The notes beneath the pieces are model-generated. The model did no database searches, was not told the origin of the DNA, and worked only from the letters and a program-made list of their open reading frames with translations. Shown in pieces: positions 15,501 through 27,000 of a stretch of DNA of 64,000 nucleotides; the first letter of the stretch is position 1, and the number at the start of each line of letters is the position of its first letter. This DNA is from Mastigias papua (Eukaryota; Cnidaria; Scyphozoa; Rhizostomeae; Mastigiidae): assembly GCA_964019165.1 (NCBI GenBank), contig OZ025267.1:9122889-9186888 (forward strand), written 5' to 3'. The position numbers and the translations under genes are program-made.

Positions 15501-18500
15501 AAGAAAGTCGATAGCTGTTGCGTTCCACGAGTTTCATAAGTCAACTTGCCTTTGGTTCACCCCAAGACGGAATGAAACAGATTATGTTAGGATTGTAAGA
15601 GGGGAAGGGTATGTACTCTTCTATACTGTATAGCCTTATATTCAACTTTCTCCGTGGTTACAGTTCAGCCTTATTTTCAGTCTGGCTAGTGTTTGACCAT
15701 GCTTTATGTTTGCTTCAATAGGCCTATCGTTTGTTGTGGGTCCCAGATTTCTTTCGGTTCGAGCCCCGTATGGTTCACGCTGCAAGCTACACAGTTGTCA
15801 GTAATATCCTTTTGAGATTTCTTAGAACCTGGTTGGATCAAAGTGCTAAAAACTGTGGCATTTGTCCTTTTATAGAGATACACCTGCCTCCTTATAAGAG
15901 AGCTCTCATAACATACAGCGGTTGTAACGTTCATGCAGTTAAGGAATGGTCATTTCCCTATGAACATCTTGATAGCTTTAATTTTACATTGAATATCAAA
16001 TATGTATACGTCAAACATATCTTTTGGAGTCGATGGGATAATTTTAGCGCTTTGACATCATATGGTTTGTATTAAAGAGTGAATCTCCTTGTGCTTAATG
16101 CCCATGAGAAGACCGTGTGAACATTTTGTGATGCGCAAGGGTAGCTGTGAGTCGTGCACCTTTGCATCATGATGTGCAAGAGTTATTTTCTAAAGTATCA
16201 ACAAGTTTGCTAATTTGTATACGCTTCATTGGAATAAAACATGAAATATCACTTCGCTTCTTTCAGTTAGTTACAATTTCCCTTTCTTGTCAGCATTGTG
16301 AAACCAGTTATTATGCGTCGGAAATTTGATGTTTCGGTTGAATGTTATTCAAAAAACATTAAGAACTTATCCTACCAAGAGATAAGATAAAAGAAATCAC
16401 AGTCGATTGCTTTCGTGATAAGCTGCCCCTTATGATTGTTTCCCGGGGCGAATATACGATTTTGGTCTATTTATCCAAGTAGGTACTGTTGCAAAACTAG
16501 GCACTGATTCCAGCTATATCAATTTATGCATAGAATAGAGATATTTGAGCATGTTTAGCAATGTGGTTCTTTTATGATCACATATGGCAAGATGGTTGCT
16601 TGCTTTGACTTTGCCACTTGCTAAATCTTCAGTTAATTGCCAGCCCGATTTGCTGCTGTTTAAAACATTTCTCAAATTATTCTGTATTTAGCACTAGTAA
16701 GTTTATAGCTTGTTCGCATTATTTTAGGCATTCTGATTCATTTACTTAGCTTGACTTTGTTTACAAGTGAACGGTCGATTATATTTATTAGAACTGTGTT
16801 ATGTGAACACTTTATGCAGGTCGTTGCCTCAAGGTAGACAAAATGTGCCGTGGTTTTACGTATAATACTGGCATAAGGACACGGACTGAAAGCCGACATG
16901 GGATTATGCTTGAAAAAGTGTAATCTTTTGCAATTAGCACGGCTTATCTCAGATCTAGGCACGTATTATAAAGGATTAGAGACCGCTTAACTTAGTACCT
17001 ATACTCGACTTCATTGAAGGCTACATTAAGATTCTTGCCTAGAGTTAGAATAAAGTCGTGAATTCTAGTTTTCGACATGTCTGAGACATTGATATAAGTT
17101 GTCAGTTTGTGAAGCTAACTCATTTATCTCTTTTTGCCGCATTGTACCACAAATATCTGAGCTTTTTCTTAGGCATTCACCACAGTCATATGACTGCAGT
17201 CACTTTCAAATTCTAATTGCTATCAAATTGTCTTTTTTTATTTCACCTAATTGCTACTGACTTTTTCTTAATTTAACCCTGTTGTCTCCTTTCAAAAAGA
17301 TTAAAAAAGCAATCATTGCTTTGAATGACAACGAGAGCAACAAAAGAGATAGAAATTGATGCATACCTAAACTGTTGCTCTCGTAGACCGGGGCGGGCAG
17401 AGCAAGATTTCTTCATAGTTATTGAAAGAAAGTGTTAAGGATCACGCCCTTTTGTGTGCTAGGTAGCACCTTTTAGACAGGCAGCTCCTCTTTTACAATT
17501 AAGATACAAAATTTTAGTGTCCATCTACTCATTTACTATTAGTCTTCACATGTTGGTAGACTGGATAGTCAAGTATTGCGAACCTTAAGTCTCACTTAGT
17601 CTTTTTAGGTTGTATTACCGAACCACATACTGGTTTGCGGAATGGACTACTTTGTAATTTTTCCCTACTATATCCAGAATGCTCGGTGAGCTGTCATCTG
17701 TAAATCCGTCCCAAACACATCAGTAAATGCACCTTACCCCAACAATGACGTTCTTTCAACTGCCATTTACGTTCATCGTTAAAGACGTATTAGTTTCCTT
17801 CCTGCTGTTAAGATAGCATTTTTTTAAAGAAGTATTAGCTTATTCCAGATTTCCTCCTGTGCAACTTAAATTATTCATTTTCTAGGTATTATTTTGATTT
17901 TTGCATTCAAGCAAAGTAGATATTGGCACTTATTTGAAGTTGCATAGTTGTGTTGAGGCTGCAAGCTAGACAGTGTTTCGTAATATCATAAACCATACTT
18001 TTATATATTGAAGGTGCTATTCAAAAGTTGGTAGACAAGGCGGTGAGCAACTTCTCTCCCTCGGAAATGGCTGTTCACATACCAATACAGTAATGCATGA
18101 ACTAATGCACGCTGTTGGATTCTTCCACGAAAACTCGCGATATGATCGAGACAGATTTGTTAAAGTGCTGTGGTGGAATATACAATATGGTAAGAAGACA
18201 GAAAGAACAATTTGTTAACTACACTTACAACACTCTCTTGATTCATTTTAAGACCTTCTAAGACTTTAAGAAGTTGACTTCAATCCTGTATTTAGGAAAT
18301 TGTCCTGTCTTTGTAATACTTTATTCATTCGTTATTTTGCATATCATCTTTGGCATTTACTATTGTTTTGTTTGCTTTATTCAACAGATTTTCCGTCTTC
18401 ATATTTGACTTAAAGATATCAGCTTGTGGAGTAGAATTAACCAGATTTTTCTTTTATCAATTGTTTAGGAGCAGAGAAGAACTTTATAACCTATAGCCAT

Positions 18501-19289
18501 GGGAAATTAGATACATTAAGAATGCCGTATGATATACACTCATTGATGCACTATGATAATAAGGCATTCACAAAGAATTTTGGTGACACCATGCAAGCTT
18601 TAGAAAATCCTGAAGAAACTCTTGGAGGAAAACGACTAAGCACTATAGATTTGAAGCAGATTTTATTATTATACAAATGTAAGAAGCCAAAATATGCAGT
18701 AAGAAAAGGTATGTATTGAGGTGTTTACGCAATTTTCTATATTAAAGTATTTCTGTTTGCCTATGTTGAGTTGTAACATTTTTGGTGGTGTCCTTTTGAA
18801 TCAAGTCATATACTTTGGCTTCAAACCCTGCATGTATTGGCCATTTATGAACATTGTCAATACCTATCCCCCTATGGGATCCTATGCTCTTCGGAAATTC
18901 AAAATAAATTGTGTATGCTGTTGTCTGCTTTTCAAGCCACATCCTCAGTCACTAATAGTCTATTGATTTTAATTCCTAATAAATTCTAACAAAATTCTAC
19001 TTGAATATATTACTTCCAAATGATGGATTATTCAAGATCTCCCATGGTGGAATATTATGACGATTCAACGCTTCCAATGAGATTGATAAGTCCGAGTCTA
19101 ATTGAATTTTTCATACTAAAAGTTGTTAAAATATCTTCCAATTTATTTAATATAATCTCTTTCGTTTTTCAGATCGTTGTAAAGATAGAATGAAAACTGG
19201 ATGTCTTCTGTTCACTGTTTATCCACACCTATGCCATTTCCACAGATATTACACTGAAAAGTATTGTCGCAGGACATGTAGAGTTTGTG
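6453..19289 (+). CDS. Astacin-ShKT zinc metalloprotease, gene A (six traceable exons)
   Basis: Secreted M12A protease, reconstructed from exons 6453-6594, 12940-13116, 15491-15608, 18014-18189, 18469-18708 and 19173-19289. Every junction is GT-AG, and phases run 1,1,2,1,1, with a phase-1 donor at the end. Order: signal peptide with core WLVVSLLFHVCTA; short propeptide with EGDI, matching the inhibitory FxGDI motif of astacins; RQRR furin-type cleavage site; catalytic domain with HELMHAVGFFHE (three zinc His, catalytic Glu), RYDRD and the Met-turn SLMHYDNKAF; four Cys placed as in astacin; then a six-Cys ShKT domain (CKD...CRRTC..C). About 323 residues from the 6453 ATG, or 309 from the in-frame ATG at 6495. 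Substrate unknown; digestion, matrix processing and nematocyst roles are known for cnidarian relatives. The final exon after 19289 is unsettled. It is a paralogue of the convergent gene B. Confidence 0.9.
6595..12428 (+). other. Gene A intron 1, main part: no other gene seen
   Basis: Most of a 6.3-kb intron. Open frames inside it (up to 128 codons at 9241-9627) have no recognisable domain and lack flanking splice signals in consistent phase. It contains a poly-C run at 9672-9686. I see no conserved gene nested here. Confidence 0.6.
9672..9686 (+). repeat. Poly-C tract (15 C)
   Basis: A homopolymer of fifteen C in an AT-rich intron. The exact length could be affected by sequencing or assembly. 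Confidence 0.9.
12465..12535 (-). other. tRNA-like SINE head, minus copy
   Basis: On the minus strand it carries an A-box (TGGCTCAGTTGGTAG) and a B-box (GAGTTCGAATCC). A 6-bp anticodon-type stem (CTTGAC/GTCAGG) closes a 7-nt loop, GTACAAA. The acceptor arm is not properly paired, so a functional tRNA is unlikely. Confidence 0.65.
12533..12603 (+). other. tRNA-like SINE head, plus copy
   Basis: A-box TAGCTGAGTTGG (12538-12549) and B-box GAGTTCGAATCCC (12582-12594), with the same GTACAAA loop as its inverted partner. Differences between the copies (for example CTTAAC against CTTGAC, which breaks the stem) indicate independent decay. Confidence 0.65.
12940..13116 (+). CDS. Gene A exon 2: propeptide, cleavage site, start of catalytic domain
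   Basis: Acceptor TTTTTAG|CT and donor GTTG|GTATGT, 177 nt, phases 1/1. It encodes the propeptide motif IIEGDIVMD, a short helix-like stretch, the dibasic RQRR cleavage site and the opening of the mature enzyme, RWKDAVIPYVID. The last part matches the WxxxxIPYxID opening of astacins. The aligned exon in gene B is 168 nt. Confidence 0.92.
13117..15490 (+). other. Gene A intron 2
   Basis: 2.4 kb with no gene recognised, apart from a SINE-like insertion at about 13511-13670. A 105-codon open frame at 14698-15015 has no identifiable features. Confidence 0.65.
13511..13670 (+). mobile_element. Degenerate tRNA-derived SINE (second family)
   Basis: An A-box-like segment (TGGTTGAATAGTAG, about 13533) and a B-box-like GACTTCGAATCC (about 13578) are spaced as in tRNA promoters. 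A GC-richer body with CATCCGGCTCCG follows. It differs from the 12.4-kb family in its body. No clear target-site duplication was identified. Confidence 0.45.
15491..15608 (+). CDS. Gene A exon 3: N-terminal catalytic half
   Basis: 118 nt, phases 1/2, acceptor TTATAG|GC and donor GAAGG|GTATGT. It encodes the astacin segment with FHEFHKSTCLWFTPR and DYVRIVRGEG, including the first structural Cys. Length and phases are identical to exon 3 of gene B. Confidence 0.93.
15609..18013 (+). other. Gene A intron 3
   Basis: 2.4 kb without a recognised gene or repeat. A 114-codon open frame at 15731-16075 has no identifiable domain and is probably chance. Confidence 0.65.
18014..18189 (+). CDS. Gene A exon 4: zinc-binding active site
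   Basis: 176 nt, phases 2/1. It contains CYSKVGR, GNGC and the complete zinc-binding signature HELMHAVGFFHENSRYDRD, with all three His ligands and the catalytic Glu, followed by VLWWNIQYG. The acceptor (TATTGAAG|G) has a modest pyrimidine tract; the phase and the protein match to gene B fix it. The length equals exon 4 of gene B. Confidence 0.95.
18469..18708 (+). CDS. Gene A exon 5: Met-turn and end of catalytic domain
   Basis: 240 nt, phases 1/1, acceptor TTTAG|GA and donor AAAG|GTATGT. It encodes the Met-turn SLMHYDNKAF, the LGGKRLSTIDLKQI stretch and YKCKKP with the last astacin Cys, then a basic linker. The length is identical to exon 5 of gene B. Confidence 0.94.
18709..19172 (+). other. 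Gene A intron 5
   Basis: 464 bp intron with a pyrimidine-rich 3' end (TCTCTTTCGTTTTTCAG). No feature inside. Intron 4 (18190-18468, 279 bp) is likewise empty. Confidence 0.8.
19173..19289 (+). CDS. Gene A exon 6: ShKT domain
   Basis: 117 nt, phases 1/1. It encodes a six-cysteine ShKT module: CKD, GC, LC, YC, RRTC and VC, with the usual CxxTCxxC ending. Named after a sea anemone peptide, such domains are widespread as C-terminal modules of metalloproteases and are not by themselves evidence of a toxin. The donor TGTG|GTATGT implies a further exon. Without splicing the frame runs on to a stop at 19400-19402. Confidence 0.88.
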
Positions 19290-20253
19290 GTATGTATTCA
19301 GTGTCATTTTCCATGCTTATGTCATTTCCACTGATATACCACAACACCCCCAAAGTATTTGTAATTGAATACTATTTAACACTGATACATATTGAGAGCT
19401 GAAATTTGTTTCAGAATTTCACGGCGAAATATTTAATCAGCACTTTGTTTTAAGGGAGGAGGCGTGGATTCTTCTCTCATATTCCCAAAATGTGCATGAA
19501 AAACTAAAATGTGCATGAAAAGATGAATTCTGCAATCTCTATTTGCTAGAATGCCTTACCGCATTAACCTCCTTGGCAGGAAGGGGATACTACATGCATG
19601 AGAAGTAGCTTGCCAGTATATTTGTACAGGGTTTGGAACTTTTATCTAAAAGCTGAGCAGATACAGCTAATTTTCAGAGTTGTATTTCACTTCTTGTCAC
19701 AAAGCCATGATTTTTGGCCGGAAAATGTTTGCCATCATGTAAAGAATGACCATCAGATTTCCATTAATCGTTCTGGAACATTCAAAAATTATTGTGCCCA
19801 ATTTCTGTGGATCTAAATCCGGTCGCATTAAAGTTTTGAAAATAATATAGATTATTGGGTCCAATTGGAAACTGATTGACTGGGATGAGGTTAGGTTTGA
19901 ATAAATATGATTGAACGCCTACTATCTTAGGAAATTAAAAGTAGTTAAATCCACTTGGTGATTAAAACCCGCACATTGATGAATGGTGCATAATGTAAGA
20001 GTGGCTACCATGTTGCCAAAGGGCATCCAATCGAGACTCTGTTTTTAAGCTTTTGCTTTTATTTTCAGTGTCATGTTTATCCTTCACACTAAGGTTGTGT
20101 TAAATAACTCTGAATCTTTGAACTTTATCAGGGTTTTGTTTTTGATGCAACAGATCAGACAGATGAATATCACTTAAGATTTGGTTCAACTTCAACTCAG
20201 ACTTATGTACTAATGATCTTTTTAACCTGATTCATTTCTCGATTTTTTGACAG

Positions 20254-20264
20254 AAGTCAGCTAA
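20254..20264 (+). CDS. Candidate short terminal exon of gene A (alternative 1)
   Basis: A strong acceptor (pyrimidine-rich run, then GACAG|AA) in the right phase would add three codons after the last ShKT Cys and stop at 20262. AATAAA follows about 330 nt later (20592). Less convincing than the 21911 alternative. Confidence 0.2.
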
Positions 20265-20591
20265 TCATTCCGAACGGATTGCCCAGCTGCTTATATAGAA
20301 TCATGCAAATGGAGTATCATTTCCGTTTAACCCCTTTGAAAAATTTGCTATACGCTCAACCATATTCGAGTGCACGAAGTGATGAAGGCTTCACAGAGTG
20401 AATCAGAAATTTCTTCTGCAAATTCAAGACAGCAGATTGATTTGAACTGAACTCAGTTGTGCCGTGAAACATATTGTCTTGAGACTCTGAAACAGGTTGT
20501 CTGGGAGGACCTCGTTATTGTTCAGCAACACTTGCCGTGTAGGCTTTGTTATCCTGTGAGATTTTTAGAAACGTACAGCATTAACATTTAA

Positions 20592-20597
20592 AATAAA
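20592..20597 (+). promoter_or_regulatory. Possible polyadenylation signal
   Basis: AATAAA, about 330 nt downstream of terminal exon candidate 1. AT-rich DNA produces such hexamers often. Confidence 0.2.
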
Positions 20598-21910
20598 TAT
20601 ATACAAAGGTGTGAAATTTATATCTGTAAATAAATATGATACAGTAATTCAATTAGTACTTTAGAAAGATAGATGTACCAGTAGATCATCAGAAGCTCAT
20701 TAAAGGACGTCTGCAATGCCATGTGATTTTAAAAGCTTATTAAAACTGCGGCGAATACATTTTAGTATTTCTGTCCTACTGTTATGATCGCTGTATGAAT
20801 ATTATATATGATCAAACGTATTGGGCCAAGAGCCTTGCAGATTTCTATAAATATAAGTTTATGCGGGAATAAAAAATTTTTGTTGATATGCATGTTTTTA
20901 AAAATTGATCCCTTTCCATTGAGACTCTTGTCACAGAATACCTTCCAGAATGAGATTCTTTCTTCCTTACCTATTCCAGTTAATCTAATAGAAAGTCGTC
21001 ATTTTTATTGCATGTCCAAGCATATTGCGCAGCTTTGTTGTTCAACTGTGCCAAATAGTGTATGTAGAAGCGCTGATGTAAATAGTTAAAGGTGATCTTC
21101 ACCTCGCATATCAGACAGAACTTCCCTTCGTTACGGTCAATTCATGTATATTGAGTGAAAGTTTTTACATTTGCCGTTGGTTCTGGACTTTCGATTTTAG
21201 AATAGATATTGATATAAACATTATTGCTTCTCCGGGAGGTGAAGGGAAACATCTCTGTGGACATTTATTGGTCATCTGGGTTGAACTTTATTTGCAGATT
21301 ATCTGCAAAGTTTTACATAACTAGGGAGAGTTAACTGTTACACGTATTTAGCTGAAGATCGTTCATCCTGTAAATTTGACTCAATTTTATATACACTTTG
21401 TATGTATGGTAAATTAAAATATAGGATATTTGCTATTTAAACACATGTACTTCATGCTAGTATTGATTTACCTTTATGCATGTGGTTCTTCTGCCTATGA
21501 GCGACTTCATGATGTATAAATCATATTGCCAGACAGAAAAGTTGACGGTGAAAGATATTTGAAGACTGATTGTAACAAATCTCACTTGCTTATCTCTGCT
21601 ATAATGTTAGAATACTCTGTCACCTACGATAAGATTTGAAGAAAGGATCTATGGTTGAAAGACTGATGACGTAAGAGTGCAGATATGTCTGTAATAAGAT
21701 GGGGTGTATCCTTATGATCGGAAGGTATTTGAAGGCCGCCAAAGATTAAACTGTGGCATCAGAAACTCGAGAAAAGTTTACATAAGATATGCTAGCCTTG
21801 CTTCTGCAAAGTTGCAGCATAATTGTCGATGCCTAATTAGGAGAGAGTGTTTTTAGGTTTTGATGGCTAATTTAATCTTTTAACTTTATAACCTGTGTCT
21901 TTTCATGTAG

Positions 21911-21972
21911 GTACTTGTCAATTCGGACGAGTGAAGGCGGTTTATAGGATTTCCAATATTTCTTCATGCTAA
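21911..21972 (+). CDS. Candidate terminal exon of gene A (alternative 2)
   Basis: The acceptor is preceded by a long pyrimidine-rich tract (CTGTGTCTTTTCATGTAG|GT) and has phase 1, matching the exon 6 donor. It would add about 20 residues (Gly, then TCQFGRVKAVYRISNISSC) before a TAA at 21970. AATAAA lies about 75 nt after the stop. This is the better-supported 3' end, but no protein homology confirms it. Confidence 0.4.
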
Positions 21973-22046
21973 GGGATCAAAGATGAACCTTTGGCACAAG
22001 AAACGTTAGTAGAATATACTACAAATAACAATGGTCTTTTGCTTCT

Positions 22047-22052
22047 AATAAA
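22047..22052 (+). promoter_or_regulatory. Possible polyadenylation signal of gene A
   Basis: AATAAA about 75 nt after the stop of terminal exon candidate 2. The spacing is normal for a short 3' UTR. Confidence 0.3.
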
Positions 22053-22404
22053 TTGCAGCGTGATTATCATGGTCTAGTTTAAAGAGTGTTTCCGAAGTAT
22101 TCAATGCAAATTGTCAACTAATTTAGTCTGGTAGTTTTTATGAGTTGTGGTTTAAAAGTCGGCACTTCTCATGAGTTTGTGGCTTATGAGCTGTAGCCAA
22201 GGAATCTAATCAAGTAGATGAAGATTCGTGATAAAATAGTTGAATTCCATCTCTCCCGATAAGTAAGACTCCTACTGTAGCCATAATCAGTATTGTATTG
22301 GCTTTCATTGAAGGTGTAGCTTCACCCTCTGAAGCTCCTAAGTCGGTTAAATTACCATTTAACAATCTGTTGGATGGGATGATTGCTGTACTAGAAAGAA
22401 ACCT

Positions 22405-22680
22405 GACACTGCCTTAAGGGTCTCATTTACGATTCCGTACAGTGGGGAGTGCCTGTTAGAGAGGGCACTTATCCTCCTTAACCTTCGGCATGACAAGGTA
22501 GGGAGGCCAGTTTCTTTTTCGCCGCCTTTAACTTCCCCAGTGTTTCCACCGGGTACCCATTTGATGGTGGGTGGACAGTGAGCCAACATACCAAAGATGA
22601 TCAGAGGGTTCGGCTGGAAGCATCGAATTTCTGCTCAGCAGTCAAGTGCTCCAATCACTCAGCCACCCGTCCATGCCTTA
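22405..22680 (-). mobile_element. tRNA-derived SINE, copy 1 (shared with 59.4 kb)
   Basis: About 275 bp, clearly the same family as 59436-59697. Read on the minus strand it starts with a tRNA-like head (GGTGGCTGAGTGATTGGAGCA...CTTGACTGCTGAG). It continues through a body with CTCACTGTCCACC and GGTACCCGG, then AAGGCGGCGA and AGTGCCCTC. The body recalls the conserved central domains shared by SINE superfamilies across Metazoa (named from memory, not tested). It is GC-richer than its surroundings. A 76-codon open frame on the minus strand lies inside it and is not a gene. Confidence 0.75.
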
Positions 22681-23498
22681 AGGGTAATCGCGTGTACTTC
22701 AGAAATAGCACTCGCTAGTCAGTCACGAAACTATAAACTTAGCATTGTCAATAGCTAGAGGACTAGCTATTTCGAGTAGAGTAAAACATTTGAAAGCTAT
22801 TTGTCTTTCATATCGTTGCATATGTCTGACATCTTCATCAATATCGGTTCAAAATCAATGTAAAAAGTAGAATATTTAGGATGTTTTGTCACTTTAATAT
22901 TTAAAGCAATTTTCAAATTGTACTTCCATGAAACGTTCGTGCGATTTACTTGCAACATAGAAAGTTGCACATAAGAAAGTTGCAAATTCATATGTACTAT
23001 AATTAACGTCTAGATTTTGGGCCAAGAAGAAAGAGGAGCTCCTTGATTCTCAATTGAAAAGGGCTCCGAAATGGCTATGATATGATCTACATGAAAGACA
23101 TTTACTTCATCACATTCTATGAGAAAGCTCCTCGGACACTGTCGTCATAAAGCAGAAATATGCCCACTTGTTTGATGAACATGATTTTTATATTTCATGA
23201 CACTGGTGAATATTTACTTCTTTGATTATTTCATCAGTTATCTGTATGGTAACCCTCATAGTCAAGAAGAATTTCATCACACTTCAATAACTTCTTGACT
23301 GACAACAGAAAATTATCTCAAGCAAGTACTGCCAATTATTAACCTGGTCAATATGGTATGCACGTATTTCATATAAGAAAGTGACCTACAAGGAAGTAGT
23401 ACTCGACTGCCTACATGTAAAATTCAACCTAAAACAACCTACATGTAAAATTCAAATTCCACGCATGCCCAACATCTGCTGTGTATACTTTTTACAGG
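22681..23498. other. Non-coding interval, nothing recognised
   Basis: AT-rich sequence with no domain-bearing frame. A small duplicated run (CCTACATGTAAAATTCAA) occurs twice at about 23410-23455. Confidence 0.5.
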
Positions 23499-23774
23499 TG
23501 TTTATCTATATATCCCAGTGATATACTTGTGTAGTTCCACTCTGCCTTTGTAACACCATAATATGATCCATAATCTCAACCACGTTCGGTGTTTGCCGGC
23601 CTACTGCAGTCACCGACCGCTAAGGGTTTATCCAGTACCTCAGTCTCTGGGTTGTCGCCGTTTAGGGCCAAATAAGGGATAAATAAGGGGTAAATGTACT
23701 GGATATTTATCTATATATTCCAGTGATATACCTGTGTAGCTCCAGTCTGCTTTAGTAACACCATAGTGGTATAC
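23499..23774. repeat. Direct repeat pair of about 72 bp
   Basis: 23499-23570 and 23701-23774 share TTTATCTATATAT, CCAGTGATATAC, TGTGTAG, CTCTGC/GTCTGC and GTAACACCATA with scattered differences. The spacer (about 130 bp) is GC-richer, with GGGATAAATAAGGGGTAAAT. This could be a duplicated segment or the ends of a small element. Confidence 0.65.
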
Positions 23775-24345
23775 ATTCTCGAAAGTTCTTGCTAAGAAAG
23801 CTTTGAGAAAGTTTTAGGTCTGAATGTATGAATAATCTAAAAACTTTCAGTGCTGAGCCAAGAAAGCCTTTTACGCAATAACAATAACTTGTAACTGTTA
23901 TTCATTCTAACTGACGATGAAATTCTTTATCTACTTAATAACCCTCCGTTCTCAGTAATACGTTTGTCTCTTCACCATGACAACCATGTATCAATTGTAT
24001 CAATTTACTTTTATCTAGATTAAGATAGATACAAGTAGGCGATATTAATTAAGTTCAAGCACTACTGTTATCTCAAATGTCAGTATGTCCTTTTAGATAG
24101 CTGTTAACTCCGTCGGCAGCTGTTAAGATTCAAAGCTTTTGCTTTTGAGAAGCCTTTCTCAATGCTTCTCTCAATGCAACTTTTAATTTAATCAGCATAA
24201 ATGAAACATGTGTATTTCTCCAAGAAAGAAAATTGCAAAATGTTGTTCAGTTGACTTCTTTTAAAAATCTACATTACATTGTAATACCTTAGGGTTTAAA
24301 GGCTAGCGAGCTGAATAAATAAGTAAATGAATAAACAAGCATACA

Positions 24346-24518
<173 letters not shown>

Positions 24519-24551
24519 CAATAGCCTTTGCACTAAAAGTTGTCAAAAATT

Positions 24552-25131
24552 TATATAGGCTCTCATAATAAAAGCAACTGTTTAACGATTCGCGTATAGC
24601 TTCGTCAGAAAATTCTTACCTTTACTTTACAGAGCGCGTATATATACACAACCAAAATTGAATAAATACAAAGGAAACACATAAATAGAAAAAATACCTT
24701 AGAAAAATAATTAACGAACTTCACACCATTAATGGGAACGGTAAGCAACGCGAAAGTTTCTGGCAATATTATAAAATGGAAACTTTTGCCCCCAGGGCCT
24801 TAATATTAAGCAGGTTGAGGAATAGGTTGTTTAGTTGAGTATTTCTGTGTTAGTATAGTTTTGTTGTTCTCTTGTCTTACACTCTACTCTACCTACACCT
24901 CTTCTGGCTTTCGCGATTTATGTTTATTCTGTGTCTTCGGCATTTTGCCTTAGTATAGCTATTTTGCTAGGTGCTACTCAACTTTTTTCTTTACGTGTTT
25001 AAGTAATTTATGTGTTTCCTTTGTATTTATTCAATTTTGGTTATGTATATACGTGCGCTCTGTAAAGTAGAGGTAAGAATTTCCTGATGAAGCTATACGC
25101 GAAACGTTAAACAGTTGTTTTAATTATGAGA

Positions 25132-25140
<9 letters not shown>
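24552..25140. mobile_element. Foldback element 1 with 135-bp inverted arms
   Basis: Arms 24552-24686 and 25006-25140 are imperfect reverse complements. Shared blocks include CTCTCATAATTAAAACAAC-type ends, GTTTAACG, CGCGTATAGCTTC and AAATTGAATAAATACAAAGG. They enclose a spacer of about 320 bp with no coding frame. The right arm carries CTGATGA (25084-25090), 10 nt, then GAAA (25101-25104). The left arm carries the same core on the minus strand with two changes (CTGACGA, GAAT; 24588-24608). (TA)n arrays lie on both sides. Confidence 0.8.

Positions 25141-25194
<54 letters not shown>
25135..25194. repeat. (TA)n microsatellite
   Basis: About 60 bp of alternating TA between foldback elements 1 and 2. 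Confidence 0.97.
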
Positions 25195-25197
<3 letters not shown>

Positions 25198-25237
25198 TCA
25201 AGTAGCTCCAATGATAAAGAAATTTTTTTTAAAGACA

Positions 25238-25350
25238 TAAATAGACACTCAAGAAAAAATTTTCAACTTTTAAAACGTTTCGGCACAAACTTTCATCAGC
25301 TTGTGCCGAAACGTTATAAAAGTTGAAATTTTTTCTTTAGTGTCTATTTA
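25238..25350. mobile_element. Foldback element 2: 51-bp arms, 12-nt loop
   Basis: Arms 25238-25288 and 25301-25350 pair almost perfectly around a 12-nt loop. On the minus strand the loop plus left arm read CTGATGA (25299-25293), 11 nt, GAAA (25281-25278), then CGTTTTAAAAGTTG. (TA)n arrays flank it on both sides. No coding potential. Confidence 0.85.
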
Positions 25351-25354
25351 TACA

Positions 25355-25519
<165 letters not shown>

Positions 25520-25550
25520 TGAATCAGAGCCGCATTCGCATAGCATATTA

Positions 25551-25705
25551 ATATATATAAGATAACGAGTCAAAAATATACTTTACTTAAATCTTAAATT
25601 ATAGATGTTTCGATAAATATCTTCATCAGTACTCAAGATGATGAAGATATTTATCGAAATTTCTATTATTTAAGTAAAGTATATTTTTGACTCGTTATTA
25701 TATAT
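25551..25705. mobile_element. Foldback element 3: about 68-bp arms, short loop
   Basis: Arms of about 25551-25628 and 25637-25705 are close reverse complements (ATAACGAGTCAAAAATATAC and its partner). The minus strand reads CTGATGA, 11 nt, GAAA at 25629-25608. The plus strand reads ATGATGA, 11 nt, GAAA at 25638-25659. The 11-nt segment (AGATATTTATC) can form a short GAT/ATC stem. It lies between two (TA)n arrays. Confidence 0.85.
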
Positions 25706-26977
<1,272 letters not shown>

Positions 26978-27000
26978 CCACTGGGCCATTGGCCCAGTGG
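26978..27000. repeat. Perfect GC-rich palindrome
   Basis: CCACTGGGCC-ATT-GGCCCAGTGG: 10-bp perfect arms around a 3-nt spacer, in otherwise AT-rich DNA. It could be a hairpin or a binding site. No poly-T follows, so a terminator role is not suggested. Confidence 0.85.

Larger units (their letters stand above)
19290..22404 (+). other. Region 3' of gene A exon 6
   Basis: Probably 3' intron(s) and 3' end of gene A. It contains two candidate terminal exons (20254-20264 and 21911-21972) and AATAAA signals near 20592 and 22047. No other gene is recognised. Confidence 0.5.

Noticed and set aside
19173..19289. A stand-alone ShK-type toxin gene
   Set aside because: The six-Cys exon is spliced in phase to the astacin catalytic exons, so it is a domain of the protease, not an independent peptide gene.
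22359..22589. 76-codon minus-strand frame with basic, Pro-rich composition
   Set aside because: It lies within the SINE copy at 22405-22680, which explains its unusual base composition.
25084..25104. A complete hammerhead ribozyme
   Set aside because: Only the CTGATGA...GAAA core is visible; I could not fold a convincing stem I, stem III and cleavage triplet around it, so it is reported as hammerhead-like only.
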